A stretch of 64,000 nucleotides of DNA from an uncultured Lachnospiraceae bacterium (GTDB lineage Bacteria > Bacillota > Clostridia > Lachnospirales > Lachnospiraceae): the NCBI GenBank assembly GCA_949878435.1, contig CATLAK010000007.1, positions 56,981 to 120,980 of the forward strand, given 5' to 3'. Position 1 is the first letter of the stretch, and every line of letters starts with the position of its first letter. The notes beneath the pieces were generated by a model. That model worked only from the letters and a program-made list of their open reading frames with translations. It was not told the DNA's origin and did no database searches. Below, one piece after another: positions 1-8,699 of this stretch. A program made the translations under genes and the position numbers.

Positions 1-588
1 AGGGAAGCTATTATGAATGCCGGAATTTCTGAATTTGGTTCTTATGGTTATGAAAATAGTTCCACAAACCGGATTGTCCAAAAAGCGGGCATCAGTAAAG
101 GGAGTTTATTTAAGTACTTTCCTTCCAAAGAGGATTTTTATTTTTATATTCTTGAGCAGATTACTGCAGAACTTATTTCTGATTTGAAGGGGAAGACAGA
201 CTCTCTCCCGACAGAATTGTTTCAGCGGATTATTGCCTATTCCGCCTTGGAATTTGCCTGGTATATGCAGTATCCTGAGAAAGGGCGCATGATTATCAAG
301 GCATTTGCCAAAAGCGACACGGCGATTTACAGGAAAACTGTTTCAAAATATGGTACAAGTCAGAAAGGTTTAACCGACTTTTTTCTGCAGGACGTTGACA
401 CATCCCGTTTCCGCGGGGATAAGCAGAAGACGCTGCGGATGATGCATTGGTTTCTTAAGGGGTTTAATGAAGATTTTTTAGACCGGGTTCAGATGGGGGA
501 AGAGGATAATCTGGATAAGCTTAAATGGGAATATACTGCCAGTCTGTCTGAATATATGGAGTTGTTAAAGACAGGAATATTAAAATAA
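1..588 (+). CDS. TetR/AcrR family transcriptional regulator, 5' end cut by window edge
   Basis: The N-terminal 50 or so residues have the TetR helix-turn-helix pattern: a helix ending in FGSYGYENSS, then IVQKAGISKGSLFKYFPSKED, then a ligand-binding helical domain without recognisable specificity. The frame is open to base 1 (R-E-A-I before the first visible Met at base 13), and the family normally has several residues before this point, so the true start is probably outside the window. The gene lies 21 bases upstream of an alpha/beta hydrolase on the same strand, which is probably its co-transcribed target or partner. The ligand is unknown. Confidence 0.88.
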   Translation, partial: REAIMNAGISEFGSYGYENSSTNRIVQKAGISKGSLFKYFPSKEDFYFYILEQITAELISDLKGKTDSLPTELFQRIIAYSALEFAWYMQYPEKGRMIIKAFAKSDTAIYRKTVSKYGTSQKGLTDFFLQDVDTSRFRGDKQKTLRMMHWFLKGFNEDFLDRVQMGEEDNLDKLKWEYTASLSEYMELLKTGILK

Positions 589-609
589 TATGCGAAAGCG
601 AGGAATGTC

Positions 610-1425
610 ATGTTTTATCATGCAAAAGGCGGGAGCGTCCGTGTGGGAAATTCAGAGGTGGATTACATTACCTTTGGAAGTGGAAATAAGCATCTTGTCA
701 TGCTGCCCGGGCTTGGGGACGGGCTGACAACGGTAAAGGGAAAAGCCCTTATCTTAGCCATGAGCTACCGCGTGTATGCCAAAGAATATACCGTATTCAT
801 TTTCAGCCGGAAGGCTGACCTGCCGAATTCATATTCCACGAGAGAAATGGCGCGGGATCAGGCGGTGGCAATGGCTGCGCTGGGTATAGAGAAGGCAGAC
901 GTCATCGGTATCTCCCAGGGCGGCATGATTGCCCAATATCTCGCTATCGACTACCCGGCTCTGGTGAGCAGGCTCATCCTTGCCGTGACTGCCTCAAGAC
1001 CAAACGAAATCATGCAGGATGCAGTCGGCAATTGGATTCGGATGGCAGAGCAGGGTAACTATAAAGCGCTCATGGTCGATACCGCAGAAAAGACCTATTC
1101 CCACCGCTATCTGCAAAAATACCGCTTTCTCTATCCTTTGCTTGGATGCGCAGGCAGACCTAAGAGCTTTCGCCGCTTCCTTATACAGGCTGCCTCCTGC
1201 ATATGCCATAATGCATACCCCGAATTATACAAAATTCAGTGTCCCACCCTCATCATCGGGGGCGGCATGGACAAGATTGTAGGTCCCGCCGCCGCGTCCG
1301 AATCAGCCGAAAAGATACAGGGCAGCGAACTGTTTATCTATAAAGATTTGGGGCATGGGGCATATGAGGAGGCAAAGGATTTTAACCGCCGGTGCCTGGA
1401 TTTTCTGACTCCTATTTCTTTCTGA
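610..1425 (+). CDS. alpha/beta hydrolase fold protein
   Basis: A 271-residue protein with the alpha/beta hydrolase layout: an oxyanion-hole segment LPGLGDG near residue 32, a nucleophile elbow G-I-S-Q-G with Ser102, a likely acid Asp221 after the strand LIIGGG, and His249 in D-L-G-H-G. All three catalytic residues are therefore in place. There is no signal peptide, so it should be cytoplasmic. GAGGAATGTC precedes the ATG. It follows the TetR regulator by 21 bases, which suggests a two-gene operon. Its 3' end overlaps the convergent AraC-type gene by 14 bases. Substrate is unknown; esterases, lipases and haloperoxidase-like enzymes share this fold. Confidence 0.85.
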   Translation: MFYHAKGGSVRVGNSEVDYITFGSGNKHLVMLPGLGDGLTTVKGKALILAMSYRVYAKEYTVFIFSRKADLPNSYSTREMARDQAVAMAALGIEKADVIGISQGGMIAQYLAIDYPALVSRLILAVTASRPNEIMQDAVGNWIRMAEQGNYKALMVDTAEKTYSHRYLQKYRFLYPLLGCAGRPKSFRRFLIQAASCICHNAYPELYKIQCPTLIIGGGMDKIVGPAAASESAEKIQGSELFIYKDLGHGAYEEAKDFNRRCLDFLTPISF

Positions 1426-2269
1426 CCGGAATCCAGATCTCCGTATAATAGTTTTCATCCCCGGTTCCCTTAGGATATTTGTCCGGTGCGTCATACATCT
1501 CCACGCAATATCCGGCTGCAAACTCATAATCCTGCAGCGCCGGAAGCCATTCCGAGAAAATTTTGCCGTTTACATTCTGCAGTGCCTGCGGAAGCGCGCC
1601 CTTGCATGGGAAAACTGCCCAGGTAAACGCCGGGATCGTCCTCACCGTAAGTCCCTCCGGGATATCTACGGAAGGATTATAGATATCTGCAATCAGGTAT
1701 TCAAAGGTTTCGTTTCCCATCCGCGGGTCAATGTTGATTCCAAACATCCCACAGATGTATTTTCCGTTGCCCTTTGCATAATGCTCCTGCCAGAAGGCAG
1801 GCACTGCCTGCATTGCGTTTTCGTAAGAAAACTGTGCCGATGCTGCCAGAACCGCAAAGGATTCTTTCTTGGTAATTCTGTAGTCCATGATTGTACCGCC
1901 TTTCAATGATATAGTTAATTTCAGCGGTGCGAATGCCTTGAGCATAGCTCCGTTCTTCCGCACGACGGAAGGCGCATACCCATGGAATCGGGAAAAGGCT
2001 TTGGTGAAGCTGTCCGGCGAATCATATCCATACTTCATGGCAAGCTCTATCACGGTGATATCACTGGTAAGCAGTTCTTCCCCCGCCAGCGCAAGCCTGC
2101 GGTTTCTTATATATTCCGTAATCGAATACCCGCACAGGATGCTGAACCCCTTGTTAAAATAAAAAGGAGAAATATTCACATGCTCCGCCGCATCACACAT
2201 GGTGATATCTTCTGTTATGTGGTTTTCAATATAATTGACCGCTTCCTGTATCGCCTTTGTCCATTCCAT
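1412..2269 (-). CDS. AraC family regulator with C-terminal GyrI-like effector domain
   Basis: Residues about 8-105 form the double AraC helix-turn-helix: ITMCDAAEHVNISPFYFNKGF, then IELAMKYGYDSPDSFTKAFSRFHG. Residues about 128-285 resemble the GyrI-like/effector-binding domain (Rob/SoxS-type ligand sensors), beginning MDYRITKKESF and ending in the typical WIPVRKK. This architecture is common in multidrug or small-molecule sensing activators. The gene is monocistronic and convergent with the hydrolase gene. A short palindrome CAGTATACTG lies at 2296-2305, just upstream of the start, and could be an autoregulatory or promoter element; that is only a guess. Confidence 0.88.
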   Translation of the reverse strand: MEWTKAIQEAVNYIENHITEDITMCDAAEHVNISPFYFNKGFSILCGYSITEYIRNRRLALAGEELLTSDITVIELAMKYGYDSPDSFTKAFSRFHGYAPSVVRKNGAMLKAFAPLKLTISLKGGTIMDYRITKKESFAVLAASAQFSYENAMQAVPAFWQEHYAKGNGKYICGMFGINIDPRMGNETFEYLIADIYNPSVDIPEGLTVRTIPAFTWAVFPCKGALPQALQNVNGKIFSEWLPALQDYEFAAGYCVEMYDAPDKYPKGTGDENYYTEIWIPVRKK

Positions 2270-2373
2270 GGTTACGCACCTCCCTGCTGTGACTACAGTA
2301 TACTGACTGAAAGTTTCTCTGTCCCGACATTCCCGGCTCTGTTTTGTCCGGTGGCTTTTGTCTCAAAAACTCC

Positions 2374-3132
2374 TCACAGCCCTTCCACATCCTCCGGCCG
2401 TACCCCTAAATCTGCTTCCAGATGAATGGTCTCTCCCCTAAACACACGCCAGTTGTAAATCATAGCCTTCCCGTCTGCCAGACAGACACGCAGCACTTTC
2501 ATGGCAGGGGAGCCCGGCGTCACGCCAAGGTACTGTGCCTCCATATCATTGACGGTTCTGGCAAAATACCGCTCCCATGCCCGGATCTGCCCATAGTGGT
2601 ATTTTTGCGTGATGATCCGATAAATGGAACTGTCGCCTTCCAGCTCCCACTCTTTGATCTCCGGGCAATACTTTACGGGGATATAAGTATTATCCAGCGC
2701 AACCAGTTCTTCTTCCCTGTAACGCTTGCACATCACATGGTACACTTCATCCTGATCCTGAAGCTCCAGATACCTTCTAAGTCCAATCGTATCAAAATAA
2801 ATACAATCCCGGACCTTAAGTTTTTCAAAACAGACCAGCCGTGAATAAGGGCGGTGCCCGGATTTCCTGATTTCCCCGGAAAGACTGTAATAGCCGCCGA
2901 TTTTATGTATGATCGGATCAAAACTGACAAAGGTTCCTTTCCCCACTTTCCGGCTGACATAACCGTCATTCTCCAGCTCGCCAAGCGCCCGCTTGGCACT
3001 GATGCGGCTGACCTGGTAAAGTTCACACAGCTCCGCCTCTGAGGGAACCCTTTCTCCATTTTTAAGTTCTCCTGACAGGATTTTATACTTGATTTCATCC
3101 CTGATATTGACATACTTTGCCGTACCACTCAT
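2374..3132 (-). CDS. GntR family regulator, HutC/UTRA subfamily
   Basis: Residues 8-70 are a GntR winged helix (IRDEIKYKILSGELKNGERVPSEAEL, then VSRISAKRALGELENDGYVSRKVGKGTFVS). Residues about 95-245 form a UTRA ligand-binding domain, which usually senses a sugar phosphate or carboxylate metabolite. It is the last gene of a minus-strand run that starts with the permease at 6360 and continues through the PEP-hydrolase-like protein and the MFS carrier; it begins 31 bases after the MFS stop. The likely target is the 9-4-9 dyad at 6403-6424 in front of the permease, giving feedback control by the operon's substrate. Confidence 0.9.
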   Translation of the reverse strand: MSGTAKYVNIRDEIKYKILSGELKNGERVPSEAELCELYQVSRISAKRALGELENDGYVSRKVGKGTFVSFDPIIHKIGGYYSLSGEIRKSGHRPYSRLVCFEKLKVRDCIYFDTIGLRRYLELQDQDEVYHVMCKRYREEELVALDNTYIPVKYCPEIKEWELEGDSSIYRIITQKYHYGQIRAWERYFARTVNDMEAQYLGVTPGSPAMKVLRVCLADGKAMIYNWRVFRGETIHLEADLGVRPEDVEGL

Positions 3133-3163
3133 TTCATCACCTCATACCAAGTATAAAGCAAAT

Positions 3164-4381
3164 CTACGCACTTTTCCATACTTTCCTTGCCATCACCGCC
3201 GCCACCGCCAGCAAAAGGATCATCAGGCAGAGCATTCCGCAATAACTTCCTGTTGCATCATATACCGCCCCAGCAAGCAGCGCGCTGGGCGTTGCCAGCA
3301 ATCCGCTGATCATCACGATCCTGGCATGGATTTTGTTGTAGTCCGCGGAGGCGCCGAACAGCCTGTTTGAAAAGAGCGGGAGCTGCACCGTGGTAGAACC
3401 GATTGCAAATCCAAAAAGCAGGGCGAACAGATAAAGTCCCGTTTTATTTTTTAAATACAGGACACTGCAGATTCCCAGGATTCCTGCCAGATTATAGAAA
3501 ACTACAGACTTCACAACCCCCATCTTAACATTCAAAACGCTTAAGAACGCTTTGGCAAAGATTCCGCCCAGAGAGTTTAAGGAAGCGGCAGCTGCGCCGC
3601 ATACTGCCGCAAGCCCCATGCTGATTCCAAGGGTAGGGATCTGTGACTGCATGCCCACACAGAACTGCATAGCCGCCACATATAATATAATAAAATAAAA
3701 TGCCGGCAGACCCATGACCTGCCGCAGGGTGAGCCCTTCTCCCCCCACCCGGTCGGTCTGTGCCGTTTTTTCTTCCTCCTGCCCGCTTCCATACGGCTCC
3801 AATCCCATCTCTTCTGGTCTGTCCCGCAGAAGTAACGCAATCAGTAGTGCAAGCAGGAAAAAGAAACACGCCTCTGTCCGATATGCGATCCTCCACGAAT
3901 AACGGTCAATCAAATAAGACAGGACCAAATTCCCGGCAACACCGCCCACCGCCATAGATGTAATGATAAAGGCAATCGTCTCCGCCACACGGACACGGAA
4001 CCACTTATTTACAATATAAGGGCACAAAAAGAACAGTCCAAAATACAGACAGCAGCCGCACAATGCATATAGTATGTAAATCGGCAATACATGATGGCAC
4101 CCTGCCAGCATGATCAGTATCACGGCAAGGCATGCCAGCACCACCGGCAATGTTTTTCTCATATTGCTTTTTTCAACGACAGAGGCGGCAAGCGGACCGC
4201 ACACCGCCATTACTGCATTTAAAACAGTTACTGCAGCGGAAATCTGGGACATGGAAATCTTCAAATCCTCTGAAATTGCCGGGAGAAACACACCATAGGT
4301 CTGGCTGATCGTCCCACAGAAAAAGACCACCAGCACACACAGCGCTGCATTGACCCAGGCGTAGTATAATCTTTTTTTCAT
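3164..4381 (-). CDS. MFS transporter, monocarboxylate/OFA-like
   Basis: A 405-residue polytopic protein with about 12 membrane segments and the usual split into two six-helix halves joined by a charged loop (GLEPYGSGQEEEKTAQTDR, around residues 195-213). The N-terminus KRLYYAWVNAALCVLVVFF and the DLKISMSQISAAVTV segment resemble MCT/oxalate-formate-type MFS carriers, which move small carboxylates. It starts 27 bases downstream of the PEP-hydrolase-like gene and precedes the GntR gene, so it is probably a second transporter of the same catabolic operon. Substrate is not determined. Confidence 0.85.
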   Translation of the reverse strand: MKKRLYYAWVNAALCVLVVFFCGTISQTYGVFLPAISEDLKISMSQISAAVTVLNAVMAVCGPLAASVVEKSNMRKTLPVVLACLAVILIMLAGCHHVLPIYILYALCGCCLYFGLFFLCPYIVNKWFRVRVAETIAFIITSMAVGGVAGNLVLSYLIDRYSWRIAYRTEACFFFLLALLIALLLRDRPEEMGLEPYGSGQEEEKTAQTDRVGGEGLTLRQVMGLPAFYFIILYVAAMQFCVGMQSQIPTLGISMGLAAVCGAAAASLNSLGGIFAKAFLSVLNVKMGVVKSVVFYNLAGILGICSVLYLKNKTGLYLFALLFGFAIGSTTVQLPLFSNRLFGASADYNKIHARIVMISGLLATPSALLAGAVYDATGSYCGMLCLMILLLAVAAVMARKVWKSA

Positions 4382-4408
4382 ACTTTACTTCTTCCTTTAT
4401 TCCATCCT

Positions 4409-5257
4409 TTAACTCAAATGTAACGCCTGATAGCTTCTAAATACTTCTCTCAATTCTTTTTCCACCGGAATCCTCTCTACTCCCGATGCGCCGATATAGC
4501 CATGGCAGCGTGCATGTGAAAAGCAATACGCCATAGCGTCCGGGCTTTCAAATGGTCCCCCATGCGTCACCAGAAGGACGTCCGGATTTTCTTTTATTGC
4601 AATCTCATAGCACCTGTTCGTCATCTCCGCAGCAGCTTCCAAAGACAGCACCTCCTCTCCAAGGGAACCTGTACTTCCTCCTGCCGTCCCTCCCACATGG
4701 ACGCTGAGAAGATCCGCTCCTGCCGATGCCAGGCGCCTTATTTCCTCCGTATCATAGGCATACATTGCCGTAAAAATATTTTCCCTGTCACATTTCCTTA
4801 CCAGCTCTCTTTCCGCTGCCGCCCCTAAACCGTATGCTTCAGCAGATGCCCCGAACACACTGCCTGGCTTTCCGGCAGCTCCCGCAATACTTGGCACATT
4901 CGTGACGCCGCTGCAGCCTAGTTCCATCAGCTGATGCAGATAGCCTTCCATATCCCGTGCGGGATCCTCTGCGCATACGCCCGCCATCACAGGCGTCTCC
5001 CTTACCGCCTTTGCAAATTCCCCCATAAGCCGCAGGGTATCGGCATTGCCATCACTGTAATAACGGTAGCCCATCAGGGATACATGCCCGTCCATCCGGT
5101 AAATTCCCGTATTATACGCCATGATCACATCCACTCCGGCACTTTCTTCCGCCTTTGCCGCAATGCCGCAGCCAGCGCCCGCTAATATAACCGGACGCCC
5201 GCTTTTTACCTTTTGATGCAGACGCTCTGCCAGTTCCTTGCGCATTACCCGTTTCAT
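4409..5257 (-). CDS. phosphoenolpyruvate hydrolase family protein (TIM barrel)
   Basis: The 282-residue protein has the hallmarks of the PEP-hydrolase-like TIM-barrel family (related to PEP mutase/isocitrate lyase-type barrels): GAGCGIAAK at about 27-35, YNTGIYRM, AGVCAEDP, then VTHGGPFESPD and YIGASGVERIPVE near the end. The start at 5257 is chosen because GGGAGG lies 7 bases upstream and the ATG overlaps the upstream permease stop as ATGA. An apparent longer reading frame to 6088 only arises because the permease is frameshifted into this frame. In vivo function is unproven for the family; here the context is uptake and breakdown of a small organic acid under GntR control. Confidence 0.83.
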   Translation of the reverse strand: MKRVMRKELAERLHQKVKSGRPVILAGAGCGIAAKAEESAGVDVIMAYNTGIYRMDGHVSLMGYRYYSDGNADTLRLMGEFAKAVRETPVMAGVCAEDPARDMEGYLHQLMELGCSGVTNVPSIAGAAGKPGSVFGASAEAYGLGAAAERELVRKCDRENIFTAMYAYDTEEIRRLASAGADLLSVHVGGTAGGSTGSLGEEVLSLEAAAEMTNRCYEIAIKENPDVLLVTHGGPFESPDAMAYCFSHARCHGYIGASGVERIPVEKELREVFRSYQALHLS

Positions 5258-6360
5258 AGACCCGCCTCCCGATTTCCGTTTCCCAGCCTCAATGTTTCCA
5301 GCTGCGACACTACATTGGTGATTGCTCTTTCCATGGGCAGGCGGTCGAATACGGAACCGCCGAACATGCCCTGCGCCTTGCTTTGAGACCCAGCCAATCA
5401 ATGCGTTATAAGCTGCGGTGTCCGCCACAACGCCTGCAAATCCTACCACCAGAGAGGAACCAACAAGCGGCACCAGCGCCGCATGCGCGCCTTCCGTCAA
5501 AAGTTTCAGTTTATTTTGTTTGATCCGTTTCCAGTTCATGACCAGAATCACTACCGTTGCCACAGACTGTGCTGCTACGATAGAAATCATGGAATCGATC
5601 TTAAACACATTGATAAGGACGATACATCCCACAACAACAATCACTACAGGCAGGATTGCTGCAAGGACTCCCGGCAACTCCTCTTCTTTAAATTCCGTTT
5701 CTCCGGTCTGCTCCGCAGTGCCGTCCCATCCTCTGCCGTCTTTCCTGCAGGCTCTGATCAGCGCCTCAACATAGATTGTCACCATCACCACGCATACCAA
5801 AGACATAACGATTCCCAGTGGAAGCCTGCATAGATATTTGTTCCAAGGAACTGCGTCGGGATCAGCTGTGTGGTGGTTGCCCCACAAAGCAGGATCATAC
5901 CGATGGGCATGTAGCCGCTCATGATCGTCAGACCGACCGTTCTCGGGAGATTCGCCTGTTTCAGGATGCCAAAGCTCAAATATGCCACTACAAATACGTA
6001 ACTCATCACGCCCCCGAGAAGCAAAATCACGGTTAACGCGGCAAGGGTATAGGGCGCCAGCCTTGGTCCCACCTTTGCCACCAGCCATCTTCCCAGCTTC
6101 TCATTACAGCCGGAAGCATTCATAACGGTGCCGAAAATCGCCCCTGTCAAAAACGGAAGGAGCATGAACTTCATAAACCCGGTGGTGACCATCGGGAACA
6201 GCTCAAAGAAGCCATTTGCAAACCCGTTCATGTCCGCCAGCGAAACGATTGCCGTACAGATCAGCGCACTAGCGACAGGACTCAGCCCCTTGTAACACAG
6301 TACGATAAAACATGCGATTGCAACCAGAATCAGTACCAACGATAAACCTACATTTGTCAT
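5254..6360 (-). pseudogene. GntP-like/ion-transporter-type permease with two compensating frameshifts
   Basis: Translating in pieces gives a hydrophobic permease of about 370 residues. MTNVGLSLVLILVAI starts at 6360 with AGGAGG 9 bases upstream and runs to TNIYAGF near 5820. There the frame must change for PLGIVMSLVCVVMV to follow, and it changes back near 5395 to reach MFGGSVFDRLPMERAIT and the stop at 5254. The first break looks like one lost base and the second like one gained base, so the last part is again in the original frame. The composition resembles GntP/citrate-type permeases. Either it is a recent pseudogene, or two sequencing errors fall in one gene. It heads the operon with the PEP-hydrolase-like, MFS and GntR genes. 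Confidence 0.75.
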
Positions 6361-6402
6361 TCCTCTTAACCTCCTCATACTTTTTAGTTTGATTTATTTA
6401 TT

Positions 6403-6424
6403 TTGGTATATTTTTATATACCAA
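6403..6424. promoter_or_regulatory. 22-bp perfect dyad, candidate GntR operator
   Basis: TTGGTATAT-N4-ATATACCAA is a perfect 9-4-9 inverted repeat, 43-64 bases upstream of the permease start. On the minus strand it overlaps a plausible promoter (TTGTAA, 18 bases, then TATATA inside the dyad). UTRA-type GntR proteins commonly bind such dyads, and the only GntR gene here closes this operon. Binding is inferred. Confidence 0.6.
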
Positions 6425-6500
6425 CTTATATTTATATATTACAATTATGCCTACTTTTTGTAAAGGAAAAAAAGCAGTCTCTTTTTTGTAGATTATGCAC

Positions 6501-6526
6501 AAAAAAACGCCCATTTTCTTTGGGCG
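6501..6526 (-). terminator. Rho-independent terminator after the secreted protein gene
   Basis: On the minus strand the stem CGCCCA/TGGGCG (7-base loop) is followed by seven Ts. It lies 40 bases beyond the stop of the gene ending at 6566 and separates it from the downstream permease operon. Confidence 0.75.
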
Positions 6527-6565
6527 CTCATCTTTTCTTCATTATAATAGAAAAATACCTTAAAG

Positions 6566-7573
6566 TCATTCAATCCACCATTTCACGACCTCACAGCTTC
6601 CGTCCTTATCCCATGCAATAATAAACTTAGCGATTCCAACCCCATGCGCGCCTCCGCCTTCACCATGCAAGTACTCGGAGCATTGCAAAGCATTTCCTCC
6701 TTCATATGCTACACACTGGTAATTATATAATCCCCGGTAATTGCCGCCTGCTCCTCTTCCAGCGTACCTACTCTCAAATGGGTAAGCATTCGAAGCAGAA
6801 AACTCTATCGTATCATCCAGATATGAGCAATATGCTTCATACTGATTCTCCCTGTCTCCCATGCAAACGGATACCTTCAATTCCCATAAGTGCTTTTCCC
6901 CTAAATCCTTTGGCATCTCCATTTCTTCAAAAGTATGACTTTCCTGCTTCAAAATAATATATTCGCACCCTTCCGGTCCCCCATTTCCCCCATTATAGAT
7001 TGAAACCACCAATTCCATTTTCCCGTCATTATCTATATCGCCAGCCTGACACGCATCATAAAAACCAAGATTGTAAGTTGATATCTGCCTATTATCATCA
7101 TCATCATCCCTAAAGCAGTATAAAGGTTCGTCATTAAAATAGATATAAATGCAGCCAGGCGCATCTATAAGGGAATATCCTGGTCTTGCAGTCATTATAA
7201 TCATATCATTTTGTCCATTTTGGTCTACATCGGATATTTCATAGGACGTTAATTCCATACTTCCGCCTTCTAACAAGCCATCCTCTAATACTTTCCTGCA
7301 GCACTCCGCCAAATCTTCATCTGCCAGCTGACCTTTTGCCCCAACTTCGTAAAGGCGAACAATAGTTTTAAATGGGAGAACGATTCTGTCACTTTGTAAC
7401 ACTGATATGCAGCCATCTAAAACCTTATCCATTTTCTTTTCAGCAGCTCTTTTTTTCAAGTCCCCTAAGTTTTTTCCTGCGGAAAAGTCTTCTGACAGTG
7501 CTGAATGTCCAATTAAAAGACTTGCTAGGAGCATTGCCACCACGATGCAAAGACTGACACATCTTTTGTACAT
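6566..7573 (-). CDS. secreted protein of unknown function with Asp-rich FG-GAP-like loops
   Basis: The 335-residue protein begins with a signal peptide (MYKRCVSLCIVVAMLLASLLIGHSA), so export is likely. Two segments, SDVDQNGQNDMIIM and GDIDNDGKMELVV, have the D-x-D-x-D/N-G calcium-loop pattern of FG-GAP/integrin-like or dockerin-like repeats, with beta-rich sequence around them. A tail-specific function is not visible. The gene is monocistronic, ends in its own terminator (6501-6526) and is divergent from ptb. It is not recognised beyond being a secreted, probably calcium-binding protein. Confidence 0.7.
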   Translation of the reverse strand: MYKRCVSLCIVVAMLLASLLIGHSALSEDFSAGKNLGDLKKRAAEKKMDKVLDGCISVLQSDRIVLPFKTIVRLYEVGAKGQLADEDLAECCRKVLEDGLLEGGSMELTSYEISDVDQNGQNDMIIMTARPGYSLIDAPGCIYIYFNDEPLYCFRDDDDDNRQISTYNLGFYDACQAGDIDNDGKMELVVSIYNGGNGGPEGCEYIILKQESHTFEEMEMPKDLGEKHLWELKVSVCMGDRENQYEAYCSYLDDTIEFSASNAYPFESRYAGRGAGGNYRGLYNYQCVAYEGGNALQCSEYLHGEGGGAHGVGIAKFIIAWDKDGSCEVVKWWIE

Positions 7574-7760
7574 TATCTTTCCTCCGTTCTTTCAGTAAAA
7601 TCCAGCAGCATTGCTTATTGATACATTATACACGTCAAATGCATCAAATTTGCATACACCGCCTCCCACATTATTGCTTTTTCCCTCAATCAGTGTTATT
7701 ATTTTAACGAAGTAATTCTCCAAATAACAAAATAAAACAAATCATACGAGGTGAAAAGAA

Positions 7761-8678
7761 ATGAGTAAAACATTTGCTGATTTAATTGCCAAAGTCAACG
7801 AGTGCGGCATGAAAAAAGTTGCCGTTGCCGTTGCCCAGGACTCTGCTGTGCTTGAGGCTGTCAAGGCTGCCAAGGAAAGGAAGATTGCCGAAGCGATCTT
7901 AGTCGGCGACGAACAGAAGATCAAGGATATCGCCGCATCCCTTAACATGGATTTAAGCGGTTTTGAGATTATCAACGTGGAGGATACCACAGAAGCGGCG
8001 CTCACTGCAGTAAAACTGGTTCATGAAGGAAAAGCCGATATGTACATGAAAGGTCTGATCGACACCAAAGGCTTTTTAAAGAGTGTACTTGATAAGGAAG
8101 TAGGACTTCGCACCGGCAAGCCCTTATCCCACGTATGTGTATTTGAAATCGAAGGCATCGACCATCTTCTCTTCCTGACCGATGTGGCATTCATCCCTTA
8201 TCCCACATTAGAAGACAAGGTCAATATCATCCACAATACCCTTGAGATCACCAGTGCCTGCGGCATCGAGAATCCTAAGGTAGCCCCTCTTGCTGCCGTT
8301 GAGGTGGTCAATCCCAAGATGCCTGCAACCGTAGAAGCAGGGGAACTGACACAGATGAATAAGGAAGGCAAAATTACCGGCTGTATCGTGGACGGACCTT
8401 TATCCTTAGACCTTGCCATCGATGCGGAAGCTGCAAAACACAAAGGCGCTACCGACAGAGCAATCCAAGGGGACGCAGATATTCTTCTCTTCCCTGATAT
8501 CCATGCCGGAAACCTTGTATATAAATGTCTGGTACATACCGCCAAAGTTGTCAACGGAAACATCTTGACCGGAACCAAGGCACCCGTTATCTTAACTTCC
8601 CGTTCTGACGACTTTGAGACCAAGGTAAATTCCATTGCATTAGGCGCCGTTGTGGCTCATGCAATGCAAAATAAATAA
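7761..8678 (+). CDS. ptb: phosphate butyryltransferase
   Basis: A 305-residue soluble enzyme of the phosphate acetyl/butyryltransferase family, transferring an acyl group from CoA to phosphate. Characteristic stretches are KVAVAVAQDSAVLEAVKAA near the start, EGKADMYMKGLIDTKGFL around residue 95, and SLDLAIDAEAAKHKG with DILLFPDIHAGN in the C-terminal half. AGGTG precedes the ATG by 8 bases. It lies 21 bases upstream of butyrate kinase, the classical ptb-buk pair that makes ATP and butyrate from butyryl-CoA. Branched or other short acyl-CoAs are also possible substrates. The 187-base gap upstream shows no promoter I can define with confidence. Confidence 0.95.
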   Translation: MSKTFADLIAKVNECGMKKVAVAVAQDSAVLEAVKAAKERKIAEAILVGDEQKIKDIAASLNMDLSGFEIINVEDTTEAALTAVKLVHEGKADMYMKGLIDTKGFLKSVLDKEVGLRTGKPLSHVCVFEIEGIDHLLFLTDVAFIPYPTLEDKVNIIHNTLEITSACGIENPKVAPLAAVEVVNPKMPATVEAGELTQMNKEGKITGCIVDGPLSLDLAIDAEAAKHKGATDRAIQGDADILLFPDIHAGNLVYKCLVHTAKVVNGNILTGTKAPVILTSRSDDFETKVNSIALGAVVAHAMQNK

Positions 8679-8699
8679 AGTGATTATGGAGGAAAGCAA

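Noticed and set aside
4409..6088. Single 559-residue fusion of a permease and the PEP-hydrolase-like protein
   Set aside because: The first ~80 residues are out-of-frame nonsense and the junction lacks the normal permease end. Permease frames plus an internal ATG with ribosome site at 5257 explain it as two genes with frameshifts.
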